Below, piece after piece: positions 43,456 to 52,183 of a stretch of 64,000 bases of DNA. The stretch comes from Rhizobium mesoamericanum STM3625 (GTDB lineage: Bacteria > Pseudomonadota > Alphaproteobacteria > Rhizobiales > Rhizobiaceae): NCBI RefSeq assembly GCF_000312665.1, contig NZ_HF536772.1, positions 1,142,382 to 1,206,381 on the forward strand, written 5' to 3'. How positions within the stretch are numbered: the first letter of the stretch is position 1; the number at the start of each line of letters is the position of its first letter. The notes under the pieces were generated by a model. That model worked only from the letters and a program-made list of their open reading frames with translations, made no database searches and was not told the origin of the DNA. Position numbers and translations under genes: made by a program.

Positions 43456-43475
43456 GGGGCGCCAAGAGGCGCCCC
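43456..43475 (-). terminator. Hairpin downstream of cysK
   Basis: GGGGCGCC, AAGA loop, GGCGCCCC make a perfect eight-base stem, placed 27 bases after the cysK stop on the minus strand. T-rich sequence after it is weak (ATTGCGTTTC), so termination strength is uncertain. Confidence 0.55.
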
Positions 43476-43501
43476 CAGCTTCGATTGCATGAATTGGTTT
43501 T

Positions 43502-44464
43502 CTAGCTGCCGAGGCCGTCGAACAGGGCTGTCGAGAGATAGCGTTCGGCGAAGGACGGGATGATCACGACGATGTTCTTCCCGGCATTCTCCTCGCGGCT
43601 GCCGATCTTGATCGCGGCCGTCAGTGCCGCGCCAGACGAAATGCCGACCGGCACGCCTTCGAGCTTGGCGACCTCGCGGGCAAGTTCCAGCGCCTCAGGG
43701 CTGCTCACAGTAACGATTTCGTCGTAGATGTGTGTGTCGAGGATTGCCGGCGCAAAGCCTGCGCCGATTCCCTGGATCTTGTGCGGTCCCGGCTGCCCGC
43801 CGGAAAGGACTGGCGACTCGGCTGGCTCGACGGCGATCACCTTGATGCCGGGCTTCTTCGATTTCAGCACCTGACCGGCGCCGGTGATGGTGCCGCCGGT
43901 GCCGATGCCGGAGACCAGGATATCGACTGCACCGTCGGTATCGTTCCAGATCTCCTCGGCTGTCGTGCGGCGGTGGATTTCCGGATTGGCCGGGTTTTCG
44001 AATTGCTGCGGGATAATGGCATCGGGGAGGGTCGCCGCCAGCTCTTCGGCCTTAGCAATTGCACCCTTCATTCCCTTAGGACCTTCGGTGAGCACGAGTT
44101 CGGCTCCGAGCAGCGCCAGCATCTTGCGGCGCTCGATGGACATCGTTTCCGGCATCGTCAGTATAAGCTTGTATCCCTTGGCAGCCGCGGCGAAAGCCAG
44201 CGCAATACCGGTATTGCCCGATGTCGGCTCGATCAGCGTCGTCTTGCCGGGTGAAATCTTTCCCTGCGACTCCAGCGACTCGATCATGGCGACGCCGATG
44301 CGATCCTTTACGGACGCGATCGGATTGAAGAATTCCAGCTTCGCCAGGAGGTTTGCCTTGACGCCTTTCGCCTTGGCAAGCTTGTCGAGCCGCACGATCG
44401 GCGTGTCACCGATGGTTTCGGTGATCGAGGAATAGATACGGCCGCGGCCCGGTTTCTTCGACAT
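43502..44464 (-). CDS. cysK: Cysteine synthase A (O-acetylserine sulfhydrylase)
   Basis: A 320-residue PLP enzyme making cysteine from O-acetylserine and sulfide. The PLP lysine is in [14 protein letters not shown], the substrate loop in [13 protein letters not shown], and the phosphate cup in [16 protein letters not shown]. The ATG at 44464 ([13 protein letters not shown]) with AGGGAGAGCCTC before it is preferred to the longer frame at 44506. It stands alone; a hairpin follows its stop. Confidence 0.97.
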   Translation of the reverse strand: MSKKPGRGRIYSSITETIGDTPIVRLDKLAKAKGVKANLLAKLEFFNPIASVKDRIGVAMIESLESQGKISPGKTTLIEPTSGNTGIALAFAAAAKGYKLILTMPETMSIERRKMLALLGAELVLTEGPKGMKGAIAKAEELAATLPDAIIPQQFENPANPEIHRRTTAEEIWNDTDGAVDILVSGIGTGGTITGAGQVLKSKKPGIKVIAVEPAESPVLSGGQPGPHKIQGIGAGFAPAILDTHIYDEIVTVSSPEALELAREVAKLEGVPVGISSGAALTAAIKIGSREENAGKNIVVIIPSFAERYLSTALFDGLGS

Positions 44465-44596
44465 GAGGCTCTCCCTTGGTGAAATGTGCGGAGAGAATAG
44501 GGTCAAAGACGAATGGAGGCCAGTGCGGCTTCATCCGCCAGACACGGTTGGGCGAGAAAAAATCCTTTAGAAACCGGGCTTTGCCGAATGAATTTT

Positions 44597-45214
44597 TCAG
44601 GCCGCACGGGTGGCGATGAAGGCTGCTGTGCCGGCGAGAATACCTGCGGCCGTCTTGTTTAGCGCCTGTAGCGCACGCGGCTGCTTGAGCATCATACGGG
44701 CGCGTGACGCCAGCAGCATGTAGGGCACCAGTACCACAAGCAGGACAACGAAGGTGGTTGCCAGGAGAATGCCGTATTCGCGAAGCCCGATGCTGTTGAG
44801 GTCGATCAAGGTCGGCACCAGTGCGACGTAGAAAAGCATGGTTTTGGGATTGCCGAGCGTTACGAACAGGCCGGACAGGAAGCTCATGCCCACATTGCTC
44901 GTCTTTTTGGCCGCGATGTGCTGGGGCAGCAGCCCGGCCGTCCAGAGCTTGCAGGCGATGTAGCAGAGATAGAGCGCACCGGCGATCTTGATGACAACGA
45001 AGACTTCGGTGAACGTTTGTGCCACGAAGGCAAGCCCGAGAATGACGGCGGTGAGATAAGTCATGTCGCCAAGCACAAGGCCGAGGCCCATGAAAAAAGT
45101 CTCGCGAAAACTCGAGCCGAGCGCCCGGGCGACGATCGCCGTGATACCGGGCCCAGGAATTGCCGCCGCAATAAAGAGCGCCGCTGCGTATGCGAAAAGG
45201 GCGGTAAACGACAT
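44597..45214 (-). CDS. LysE family amino acid exporter
   Basis: A 205-residue membrane protein with six segments and the LysE/RhtB signature AAAIPGPGITAIVARALGSSFRETFFMGLGLVLGD at the start and SFLSGLFVTLGNPKTMLFY in the middle. Such proteins export amino acids or homoserine lactones. It lies between cysK and dps, on the minus strand. The substrate cannot be told from sequence. Confidence 0.93.
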   Translation of the reverse strand: MSFTALFAYAAALFIAAAIPGPGITAIVARALGSSFRETFFMGLGLVLGDMTYLTAVILGLAFVAQTFTEVFVVIKIAGALYLCYIACKLWTAGLLPQHIAAKKTSNVGMSFLSGLFVTLGNPKTMLFYVALVPTLIDLNSIGLREYGILLATTFVVLLVVLVPYMLLASRARMMLKQPRALQALNKTAAGILAGTAAFIATRAA

Positions 45215-45421
45215 GACATGAGCTCCTGGTTCAGTCGCCTTCTACCCCTCGGCCACATTGGTTTCAAGCATCCGAGTTCTGTCGCCGTGCTACCGCTATT
45301 GACGCTCCCGATTGGGCTTCTAGTTCCAAGGCGGTGATAACGGCTGGTAGAAGCTGACAAGCGAAGGCGATGTCTGTTCCGATACCTGCCGATGCCCTCC
45401 GCTCGCCAAAGGAGACACCTG

Positions 45422-45934
45422 ATGAGCCCCACCGCAGCCGAAAAGCGTAGACTCGACCCGCTTGCCACACCGACGGATCTGAAGAGCAATGCCATTCAGG
45501 ATATCTCGGCCGCTCTGGCCGCGCTTCTGGCGGATGTCTTCGCGCTGTACATCAAGACGAAGAATTTCCATTGGCATATGTCGGGACCGCATTTCCGCGA
45601 TTACCATCTGATGCTCGACGAACAGGCCGAGCAGATCTTCGCCACGACGGATGCGATTGCCGAGCGCGCCCGCAAGATCGGTGGCACGACGTTGCGCTCG
45701 ATCGGCCATATCGGCCGCCTGCAGCGCATCAATGACAATGACGCCGACTATGTCACGCCCGAGGACATGCTGGCGGAATTGCGCGACGACAACAAGCAGA
45801 TGGTATCGCTCTTGCGCGAGACCCACGATATCTGCTCCGAGCATAATGATTTCGCCACCACGAGCCTGCTGGAGGTCTGGATTGACGAGGCCGAGCGCCG
45901 TACCTGGTTCCTGTTCGAAACGACGCGGCAGTAG
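45422..45934 (+). CDS. dps: Dps family DNA-protection and ferroxidase protein
   Basis: A 170-residue ferritin-like protein. The intersubunit ferroxidase ligands are visible in FHWHMSGPHFRDYHLMLDEQAEQIF (His, His, Asp, Glu), and the C-terminal helix carries TSLLEVWIDEAERRTWFLFE. Dps oxidises and stores iron and shields DNA during stress. The start at ATG 45422 is set by AAAGGAGACACC just before it, with a longer frame from 45392 not supported. Convergent with the DMT transporter gene. Confidence 0.95.
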   Translation: MSPTAAEKRRLDPLATPTDLKSNAIQDISAALAALLADVFALYIKTKNFHWHMSGPHFRDYHLMLDEQAEQIFATTDAIAERARKIGGTTLRSIGHIGRLQRINDNDADYVTPEDMLAELRDDNKQMVSLLRETHDICSEHNDFATTSLLEVWIDEAERRTWFLFETTRQ

Positions 45935-45949
45935 CTTCGCTGGCAATTA

Positions 45950-46846
45950 TTAGCCCGTCCGCGCGCGCAACAGCCGCGCGGGCGTCCAGCCGAGGTTCAT
46001 GCCTGCCGCGGCGACAAGGATGGTGGCTGCGCCGACCAGTTGCAGGGGTTGCAGCGCATGTCCGAAAGCCACCCGGTCCACGAGGATCGCGGCGATCGGA
46101 TAGATGAATGAAAGGGCCCCTGTCAGATGGATCGGCAGCTTCTGGATCGCGCCGTACAGCAGCACATACATCAGTCCTGTATGCACGACACCCATGGTGA
46201 TCAGGATCGCCCATGACTGGCCGTCACCGGGCAGGTCGGAGAAATTCATGGTCGGCAACAGCATCAGCACACCGGTTGCAACCTGGATCAGCGCGATAAG
46301 ATGTGGCGGCGTGCCTTTCAGCCATTTCGCTGCGAGCGCTGCAAGGGCGTAGAAGAAAGCGGCGCCGAGTGCCAGCAGGATGCCGAGGCCGTAGCCCTCG
46401 TGCCCGCCAGCGGTGGCCGGCTTTGCCTGGACGATAGCCGCCATGCCGGCAAAGGCCAGAGTCAGCCAGAACAGCTTTGTGGTGGTGATCTTTTCGCCAA
46501 GAAACAGGGCCCCCAGCGCAAGTAGCATGAAAGGTTGCGTATTATAGACGGTCGTCGCGATCGAAATAGATGCATGGCTGTAGGATGCGAAGAGCAGCAA
46601 CCAGTTAAGAACGATGGCGACGCCGCCGAAGACAGCGATACCCGCCGATTTCAAGCCGATGAGGCCCGGACGCAAAAGTCCCATAGCGGCGCAGACGACA
46701 AGCAGGCTGATTGCGCCAAAGAGGCAGCGCCAGAACACCACGCCACTCACCGGTTGACCAGACATCACCACGAACCAGCCGATTGTCCCAGATATCAGCA
46801 TTGCCGCGGTCATCTGGGCCGTGCCGGTGCGAATTTCGCTATTCAT
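45950..46846 (-). CDS. DMT superfamily (EamA) transporter
   Basis: A 298-residue membrane protein with ten segments in two EamA repeats (TAAMLISGTIGWFVVMSGQ and later GYGLGILLALGAAFFYALAALAAKW). The ATG at 46846 is preceded by GGAGAG. It is divergent from an AsnC regulator, suggesting control by it and an amino-acid-like substrate. A hairpin covers its ribosome binding site region (46853-46870). The substrate is unknown. Confidence 0.9.
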   Translation of the reverse strand: MNSEIRTGTAQMTAAMLISGTIGWFVVMSGQPVSGVVFWRCLFGAISLLVVCAAMGLLRPGLIGLKSAGIAVFGGVAIVLNWLLLFASYSHASISIATTVYNTQPFMLLALGALFLGEKITTTKLFWLTLAFAGMAAIVQAKPATAGGHEGYGLGILLALGAAFFYALAALAAKWLKGTPPHLIALIQVATGVLMLLPTMNFSDLPGDGQSWAILITMGVVHTGLMYVLLYGAIQKLPIHLTGALSFIYPIAAILVDRVAFGHALQPLQLVGAATILVAAAGMNLGWTPARLLRARTG

Positions 46847-46852
46847 AACGTC

Positions 46853-46870
46853 TCTCCATCTCAATGGAGA
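46853..46870. promoter_or_regulatory. Inverted repeat over the ribosome binding site of the DMT transporter gene
   Basis: TCTCCAT-CTCA-ATGGAGA is a perfect seven-base inverted repeat. On the mRNA of the transporter its 3' arm contains GGAGA, the Shine-Dalgarno for the ATG at 46846. It could be an RNA hairpin masking the site or a DNA operator for the divergent AsnC regulator. Confidence 0.5.
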
Positions 46871-46949
46871 AAGATTATTGTGGTCACGTCGTAATTTATA
46901 TAGGTTGCATGAGGTTGATCGCGTACATGGCCTATCATTGTGAGGGATA

Positions 46950-47420
46950 ATGTCTGTTTCGGCTAATGATTATGGCATCGACGAGGTCGATCAGAGAATA
47001 TTGGAAACACTGGCTGAGAATGCGCGCATCTCGTTAAAGGAGCTGGCGCAGGCTGCCGGACTATCTTCGCCCAGCGCCGCCGAACGCCTCCGTCGCCTGG
47101 AAGAGCGCGGGATCATCGCCGGTTTCACCATCGATATCGACGCCCCGGCACTCGGATATCCGCTACAGGCGATTGTGCGGGTTAGGCCGCTGCCGGGGCA
47201 GCTGCATGTCGTTCAACGGATCATCCAGGACACGCCTCAGTTCGTCGAGTGTGACAAGGTCACCGGCGACGATTGCTTCATTGCCCGGCTTGTCGTGCGC
47301 TCGATGGCAGAGCTCGACTCGATCCTCGATAAGGTGGCGGAGAGGGCCGAAACAAGCACTTCTATGGTCAAGGCATCTCCGGTCAAGCGTCGCCTGCCAC
47401 CACTCTCGCGGCTGCCATAA
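46950..47420 (+). CDS. Lrp/AsnC family transcriptional regulator
   Basis: A 156-residue regulator with an N-terminal winged helix (LDxILxxL variant VDQRILETLAENARISLKELAQAAGLS, HTH about residues 28-48) and a C-terminal ligand-binding RAM/effector domain. It is divergent from the DMT transporter gene, with 103 bases between the starts, and likely controls it in response to an amino acid. ATG start at 46950. Confidence 0.93.
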   Translation: MSVSANDYGIDEVDQRILETLAENARISLKELAQAAGLSSPSAAERLRRLEERGIIAGFTIDIDAPALGYPLQAIVRVRPLPGQLHVVQRIIQDTPQFVECDKVTGDDCFIARLVVRSMAELDSILDKVAERAETSTSMVKASPVKRRLPPLSRLP

Positions 47421-47491
47421 TCAGAAATCGGGCATCGGGGGAGCATGGTCGGTTGATCGAATGCGGTGGTGCGGGTGCCGGGCCTTGGAGC

Positions 47492-47962
47492 TCATACTCC
47501 GGTTGATCCGAAGCCGTCGGCGCCACGTGCCGTCACGCTCGCCTCGGAAATCTCTGAGATATGTGCTTGGATCGCCGGGGCAATCACCATCTGCGCGATG
47601 CGCATGCCTCTGGTGATCTCGAATGGCTCTTCGCCGAGGTTGATCAGCAGAACCTTGACTTCGCCGCGGTAGTCGCTGTCGATTGTTCCAGGCGTGTTGA
47701 GGCAGGTGATGCCGTGGTTGAAGGCAAGCCCGGAGCGCGGACGCACCTGGCCTTCATATCCCTCTGGAATTTCGAAGGTGAAGCCAGTTGGCACTAGCGC
47801 GCGCTTTCCGGCCTCGATGATCATCGTAGCACCTGCCTCAACGGCGGCGCGCAGGTCCATGCCGGCCGCCCCTCTGCTTTCGTAGGAGGGCAGATCGAGA
47901 CCCTGGCCGTTGGCAAGGCGGATGATGTTGAGTGTCGGGCGCGTATCGGAATGGATTGTCAT
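47492..47962 (-). CDS. dut: dUTP diphosphatase (dUTPase)
   Basis: A 156-residue trimeric dUTPase that hydrolyses dUTP to dUMP. The five motifs are recognisable: [11 protein letters not shown] (motif 1), [11 protein letters not shown] (motif 2), [21 protein letters not shown] (motif 3), RIAQMVI (motif 4) and the C-terminal [11 protein letters not shown] (motif 5). It keeps uracil out of DNA. It lies between the AsnC gene and prfC on the minus strand. Confidence 0.98.
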   Translation of the reverse strand: MTIHSDTRPTLNIIRLANGQGLDLPSYESRGAAGMDLRAAVEAGATMIIEAGKRALVPTGFTFEIPEGYEGQVRPRSGLAFNHGITCLNTPGTIDSDYRGEVKVLLINLGEEPFEITRGMRIAQMVIAPAIQAHISEISEASVTARGADGFGSTGV

Positions 47963-48052
47963 GGGGCATTAGTTTGCGCCGCAAGTGCCAAGGTCAATTG
48001 CAATGCCGGGCTTTAATCGCTAGATACGCCGCAATTCCACAGGATTCACATC

Positions 48053-49636
48053 ATGGCTGAAAGTCTCGCCGAGGCGGTCTCCCGCCGCCGCACATTCGCT
48101 ATTATCGCGCACCCGGACGCGGGTAAGACCACGCTGACGGAAAAACTGCTGCTGTTCGGCGGCGCTATCCAGCTTGCCGGCGAAGTCAAAGCAAAGAAGG
48201 ATCGCATGCAGACGCGTTCCGACTGGATGAAGATTGAGCGCGAGCGCGGCATCTCAGTCGTCACCTCGGTGATGACATTCGAGTACAACGACAACGTCTT
48301 TAACATTCTCGACACGCCCGGGCACGAAGACTTCGCGGACGACACCTACCGCACGCTGACGGCGGTCGACGCCGCGGTCATGGTGATCGACGCCGCCAAG
48401 GGTATCGAGCCGCGGACGCTGAAGCTGTTCGAAGTCTGCCGCATGCGCGACATTCCGATCATCACCTTCATCAACAAGATGGACCGTGAAAGCCGCGATC
48501 CCTTCGAGATCCTGGACGAGGTCGAGGAGAAGCTTGCGCTCGATTGCGCGCCGGTGACATGGCCGATCGGCCGTTCAAAGACCTTCTGCGGCACCTATCA
48601 CCTGGCGAAGAACGAGGTGCGCGCCTCCGATACTCAGGAGATCATGACCAAGGTCACCGATCCTGAGATGGTGTCCCACCGCTTGCCTGAAAACGAGCGC
48701 GATGCCTTCGTCGAGGAAACCCTGCTCGCGATCGAGGCCTGCAAACCCTTCGACAAGAAAGCCTTCCTGGAAGGCCATCTGACGCCTGTTTTCTTTGGTT
48801 CGGCGCTGCGCAATTTCGGCGTTCGCGACCTTATCGATGCGCTCGGCGAATTTGCGCCGCCTCCACGCGATCAGGTCGCCGATATCCGCACCGTGCAGGC
48901 GACCGACAACAAGATGACGGCCTTCGTCTTCAAGATTCAGGCGAACATGGACCCGAACCATCGTGACCGCATCGCCTTTGCCCGCATCTGTTCCGGCAAA
49001 CTCGAGCGTGGCATGAAGGCTAGGCTTTCGCGCACCGGCAAGCAGCTCGGCCTCACTGCGCCGCAGTTCTTCTTCGCCTCGCAGCGGCAGCTTGCCGATA
49101 CAGCCTATGCCGGCGATGTTGTTGGCATCCCCAATCACGGGACGCTTCGCATCGGGGATACGCTGACTGAAGGCGAGGCTCTGGTGTTCCAGGGGGTACC
49201 TAACTTCTCGCCCGAAATCCTGCGCCGCGTGCGCCTGGAAGATGCCATGAAGGCGAAGAAGCTCAAGGAAGCGCTGCAGCAGATGGCCGAGGAGGGCGTC
49301 GTTCAGCTGTTCCAGCCGGAAGATGGTTCGCCGGCTATCGTTGGCGTTGTCGGCGCGCTGCAGCTCGATGTTCTCAAGGAGCGCCTGATGGCCGAATACG
49401 GCCTGCCGGTCTCCTTTGAAACGTCGCGCTTCTCCGTCTGCCGCTGGATTTCCGCCGATCAGCCCGCTGAGCTCGAGAAATTTGTGACCGCCCGTCGCGG
49501 CGATATCGCGCGAGACCTCGACAACGACCCAGTATTCCTGGCGCAGGACAGCTTCTCGCTGCGGTATGAAGCAGAGCGCTATCCGGCGATCAAGATGGCC
49601 GCCCTCAAGGAATATCACGCCGTTAAGGCGGCGTGA
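48053..49636 (+). CDS. prfC: Peptide chain release factor 3
   Basis: A 527-residue translational GTPase of the RF3 class. P-loop AHPDAGKTT is at residues 20-28, the switch II ILDTPGHEDFADDTYRTL and NKMDRES follow, and the C-terminal domains contain GVVGALQLDVLKERL and FSVCRWI. RF3 recycles class I release factors from the ribosome. The start is ATG 48053. It runs divergently from dut with 90 bases between starts. Confidence 0.97.
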   Translation: MAESLAEAVSRRRTFAIIAHPDAGKTTLTEKLLLFGGAIQLAGEVKAKKDRMQTRSDWMKIERERGISVVTSVMTFEYNDNVFNILDTPGHEDFADDTYRTLTAVDAAVMVIDAAKGIEPRTLKLFEVCRMRDIPIITFINKMDRESRDPFEILDEVEEKLALDCAPVTWPIGRSKTFCGTYHLAKNEVRASDTQEIMTKVTDPEMVSHRLPENERDAFVEETLLAIEACKPFDKKAFLEGHLTPVFFGSALRNFGVRDLIDALGEFAPPPRDQVADIRTVQATDNKMTAFVFKIQANMDPNHRDRIAFARICSGKLERGMKARLSRTGKQLGLTAPQFFFASQRQLADTAYAGDVVGIPNHGTLRIGDTLTEGEALVFQGVPNFSPEILRRVRLEDAMKAKKLKEALQQMAEEGVVQLFQPEDGSPAIVGVVGALQLDVLKERLMAEYGLPVSFETSRFSVCRWISADQPAELEKFVTARRGDIARDLDNDPVFLAQDSFSLRYEAERYPAIKMAALKEYHAVKAA

Positions 49637-49690
49637 TATTGGATCGGATATAGCGATCTGCCATGATGCCCTTTTGAAAGGGAGCGCCTC

Positions 49691-50212
49691 ATGGTTGGAG
49701 AGAATGAGATCAGGGAAAACGAGGTCGCCGTCGAACTGCCGCCGGCGACCGACGCCGGTCTGATGTTCATCGGGCGGATCTCGACCCCGTGGACCTCGCG
49801 CGTGGGGACGCCGCGCCAGGGGCGGCATGATGGTCCGCTTTGCAAAATCGACGTATTCGAGCCGTGGAAGCAGGCCCTCCAGGGTGTGGAGGCCTTCGAG
49901 CGGCTGGAAGTACTCTATTGGCTGGATCGCTCGCGGCGCGACCTGGTTCTGCAAAGCCCGGCCAATAGCGGGAAGGTGCATGGCACCTTTTCTCTGCGTT
50001 CACCCGTGCGGCCAAACCCGATCGGAACCTCCATCGTCAAGCTGGAAAGGGTCGAAGGTGGCGTCTTGCTGGTTCGCGGATTGGATTGTCTTGACGGTAC
50101 GCCGCTCCTCGATCTGAAGCCCGACCGTACGCTGTTTAAGCCGATCGCGGCGCCGCAGCCCGGAGATTTCCAGACCGGTGACGACGTCGCGTATTGCTGC
50201 AAGAAGGCCTGA
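49691..50212 (+). CDS. trmO: TrmO-type tRNA (t6A37) N6-methyltransferase
   Basis: A 173-residue single-domain protein of the TsaA/YaeB family. Conserved patches are MFIGRISTPW, RSPVRPNPIGTS and GTPLLDLKP. The E. coli family member TrmO methylates the N6-threonylcarbamoyl-adenosine at tRNA position 37 using SAM. This copy is shorter than some enteric versions because it lacks the extra C-terminal domain. ATG 49691 (GTTGGAG in phase after it). The gene ends 4 bases before the mop remnant, which is convergent. Confidence 0.88.
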   Translation: MVGENEIRENEVAVELPPATDAGLMFIGRISTPWTSRVGTPRQGRHDGPLCKIDVFEPWKQALQGVEAFERLEVLYWLDRSRRDLVLQSPANSGKVHGTFSLRSPVRPNPIGTSIVKLERVEGGVLLVRGLDCLDGTPLLDLKPDRTLFKPIAAPQPGDFQTGDDVAYCCKKA

Positions 50213-50215
50213 CGA

Positions 50216-50420
50216 TCAGTCGACGGCGATCATGACATCCGAGGCTTTGACGACCTCATAGGCACCGCCGCTGACGTCCCCAAGTCATCGACCGCTTCGT
50301 TGATGATCGAGACCGCAATGATCGTGTCTCCGCCGATATCAATCCGGATATGCGCCGCGGACGCCCCCTTCCTTACCTCGACGATCTTTCGTTCAAGCGA
50401 TTGCGTGTACTGATCTTCAT
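50216..50420 (-). pseudogene. Frameshifted mop-like (TOBE, molybdopterin-binding) pseudogene
   Basis: Three frames rebuild a roughly 70-residue TOBE domain: MKISTRNRL opens in one frame from 50420; RKIVEVRKGASAAHIRIDI with GGDTIIAVSIINEAVDDLG lies in a second; GGAYEVVKASDVMIAVD then stop in the third, ending at 50216. At least two indels are needed. Mop proteins bind molybdate (molbindins). The neighbours betC and trmO are intact. Confidence 0.85.
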
Positions 50421-50474
50421 GGGGGCTCCTGTTTTGCGGCTGACTGTATCGGCAAGGGTGTGCCGGCCGCAATC

Positions 50475-51989
50475 TCACTCGCCGCGCGGATAGCGCTGGC
50501 TTTCCTCCAGCACGTTCAGATCCATGTGATTGCGCATGTAGCGCTCGGAAGCCCTTTGCAGCGGCTGATAATCCCAAGGATAGTAGGCGCCGTTCCGTAG
50601 CGCCTCGTAGACCACCCAGCGGCGCGCCTGGCTTTCGCGCACGGCGGCATCGAAATTCCGCAGGTTCCAGCGTATCTCGGACTGGGCGGTGAGCCTGGTC
50701 AGAACATCGCCATACTCCGCATCGCATGCGAGGTTGTTCAATTCCCTTGGGTCCGCCTCGAGATCGAACAGCATCGGCGGATCCTTGTCGCAAAGCGTCA
50801 GCTTGAAGCGGCCGTCCCGAAGGCACACGAGCGGCGCCTCCGACCCTTCGGCAGCATATTCCATGGGCACCGGGCCGCGGCCGCCACTGCCCGTCGCAAG
50901 TGGCGTCAGGTCCTCGCCATCTGTCCATGGCGCCAGTTTGGCAATGTCGATCCCCGCCAGTGCCGCGAGTGTCGGCGTCACGTCGAGCGTCGAGACCGGC
51001 TGCTGAACGCAAGCCGATGCCCACCCCGGCGCCGCAATCGTCAACGGCACCCGCGACGAACCTTCGAAGAAGCACATCTTGAACCAGAGGCCACGGTCGC
51101 CGAGCATGTCGCCATGGTCGGACACGAAAAGCACGATTGTGTTGTCAGCCATCCGCCCGCGCTCGAGCACGTCAAGGATCTCGCCGATCTTATCGTCGAT
51201 ATAGGAGATATTGGCAAAGTAGCCCCGACGCGCGTGCCGGATCTGTTCCCGGGTAATCTCGAACGCATCGTAGTCGCAGGCCTTCAACAGGCGCTGTGAA
51301 TGCGGATCCTGCTGGTCAAAGGGAATAGCATCGACATCAGGATCGAGTGCCGGGGAATTTTCATAGAGATCCCAATACTTGCGCCGCGCGACATAGGGGT
51401 CGTGCGGATGGGTAAAGCTCACCGTCAGGCACCAGGGGCGATCGTCAAGACGGCGGGAGAGGTCGTAGAGCTTGCGGGTCGCGTTGTAGGTGACCTCATC
51501 GTCGTATTCCATCTGATTGGTGATTTCGGCAACGCCGGCACCCGTGACGGAGCCTAGATTGTGGTACCACCAATCGATGCGCTCGCCGGGGTTGGTGTAG
51601 TCGGGCGTCCAACCGAAATCGGCCGGATAGATGTCGGTCGTCAGACGTTCCTCGAAGCCATGCAACTGGTCGGGGCCGACGAAATGCATCTTTCCTGAAA
51701 GGGCGGTGTGATAGCCCGCGGCGCGCAGGTGATGCGCGAAGGTCGGGATATCGGACGCGAATTCGGCCGCGTTGTCATAGACGCGGGTCCGGCTCGGCAG
51801 CTGCCCCGACATGAAGGATGCGCGTGCAGGCGCGCAGAGGGGACTTGCCGTATAGGTGTTGGCAAAGCGTACCGAACGCTCTGCCAATGCTCTCAGATGC
51901 GGCGCGTGAAGGAAATCGGCCGGCCCGTCGCGAAACAGCGTGCCATTGAACTGATCGACCATCAGAATGAGAATATTCGCGCGCGCCAT
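50475..51989 (-). CDS. betC: Choline-sulfatase
   Basis: A 504-residue alkaline-phosphatase-fold sulfatase that releases choline and sulfate from choline-O-sulfate. The catalytic C-x-P-x-R reads CAPAR with Cys52 (to be converted to formylglycine), and HPHDPY, DHGDMLGDRGLW and GKMH supply the other active site groups. The start at ATG 51989 is chosen (MARANILILMVDQ); a longer frame at 52067 is not supported. It is divergent from a LysR regulator of choline-sulfate type, and choline would feed glycine betaine synthesis. Confidence 0.95.
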   Translation of the reverse strand: MARANILILMVDQFNGTLFRDGPADFLHAPHLRALAERSVRFANTYTASPLCAPARASFMSGQLPSRTRVYDNAAEFASDIPTFAHHLRAAGYHTALSGKMHFVGPDQLHGFEERLTTDIYPADFGWTPDYTNPGERIDWWYHNLGSVTGAGVAEITNQMEYDDEVTYNATRKLYDLSRRLDDRPWCLTVSFTHPHDPYVARRKYWDLYENSPALDPDVDAIPFDQQDPHSQRLLKACDYDAFEITREQIRHARRGYFANISYIDDKIGEILDVLERGRMADNTIVLFVSDHGDMLGDRGLWFKMCFFEGSSRVPLTIAAPGWASACVQQPVSTLDVTPTLAALAGIDIAKLAPWTDGEDLTPLATGSGGRGPVPMEYAAEGSEAPLVCLRDGRFKLTLCDKDPPMLFDLEADPRELNNLACDAEYGDVLTRLTAQSEIRWNLRNFDAAVRESQARRWVVYEALRNGAYYPWDYQPLQRASERYMRNHMDLNVLEESQRYPRGE

Positions 51990-52117
51990 GCCAACATGTC
52001 CTTCGTATATCGGGGGGCGGAAACGTAGCTGGGTCGCTAGGCGTCTTCCAGCCCGTATCGCTCCCAATTTACCGCAGAGATTCCCGCCTCATCTCAAGTT
52101 TGCCATTTGATCAGTTT

Positions 52118-52130
52118 ATTGATTATCAAT
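52118..52130. promoter_or_regulatory. Candidate LysR operator between betC and its regulator
   Basis: ATTGAT-T-ATCAAT is a perfect six-base inverted repeat in the 194-base divergent region, with a further TTTGATCA just before it. LysR proteins bind T-N11-A-type dyads such as this. It sits 54 bases upstream of the regulator start. Confidence 0.55.
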
Positions 52131-52183
52131 ATTGCCAGGCCTGTGAAGTGGTCATTTTTCGACATCTCCTCTAAGGATTTTTT

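Noticed and set aside
43348..43563. 71-codon open frame between gshB and cysK
   Set aside because: Contains the RTLADLD block of ComM and then runs into cysK antisense; it is a fragment of the remnant, not a gene.
48575..49981. 468-codon minus-strand open frame over prfC
   Set aside because: Antisense to an intact prfC with all G-protein motifs; shadow frame.
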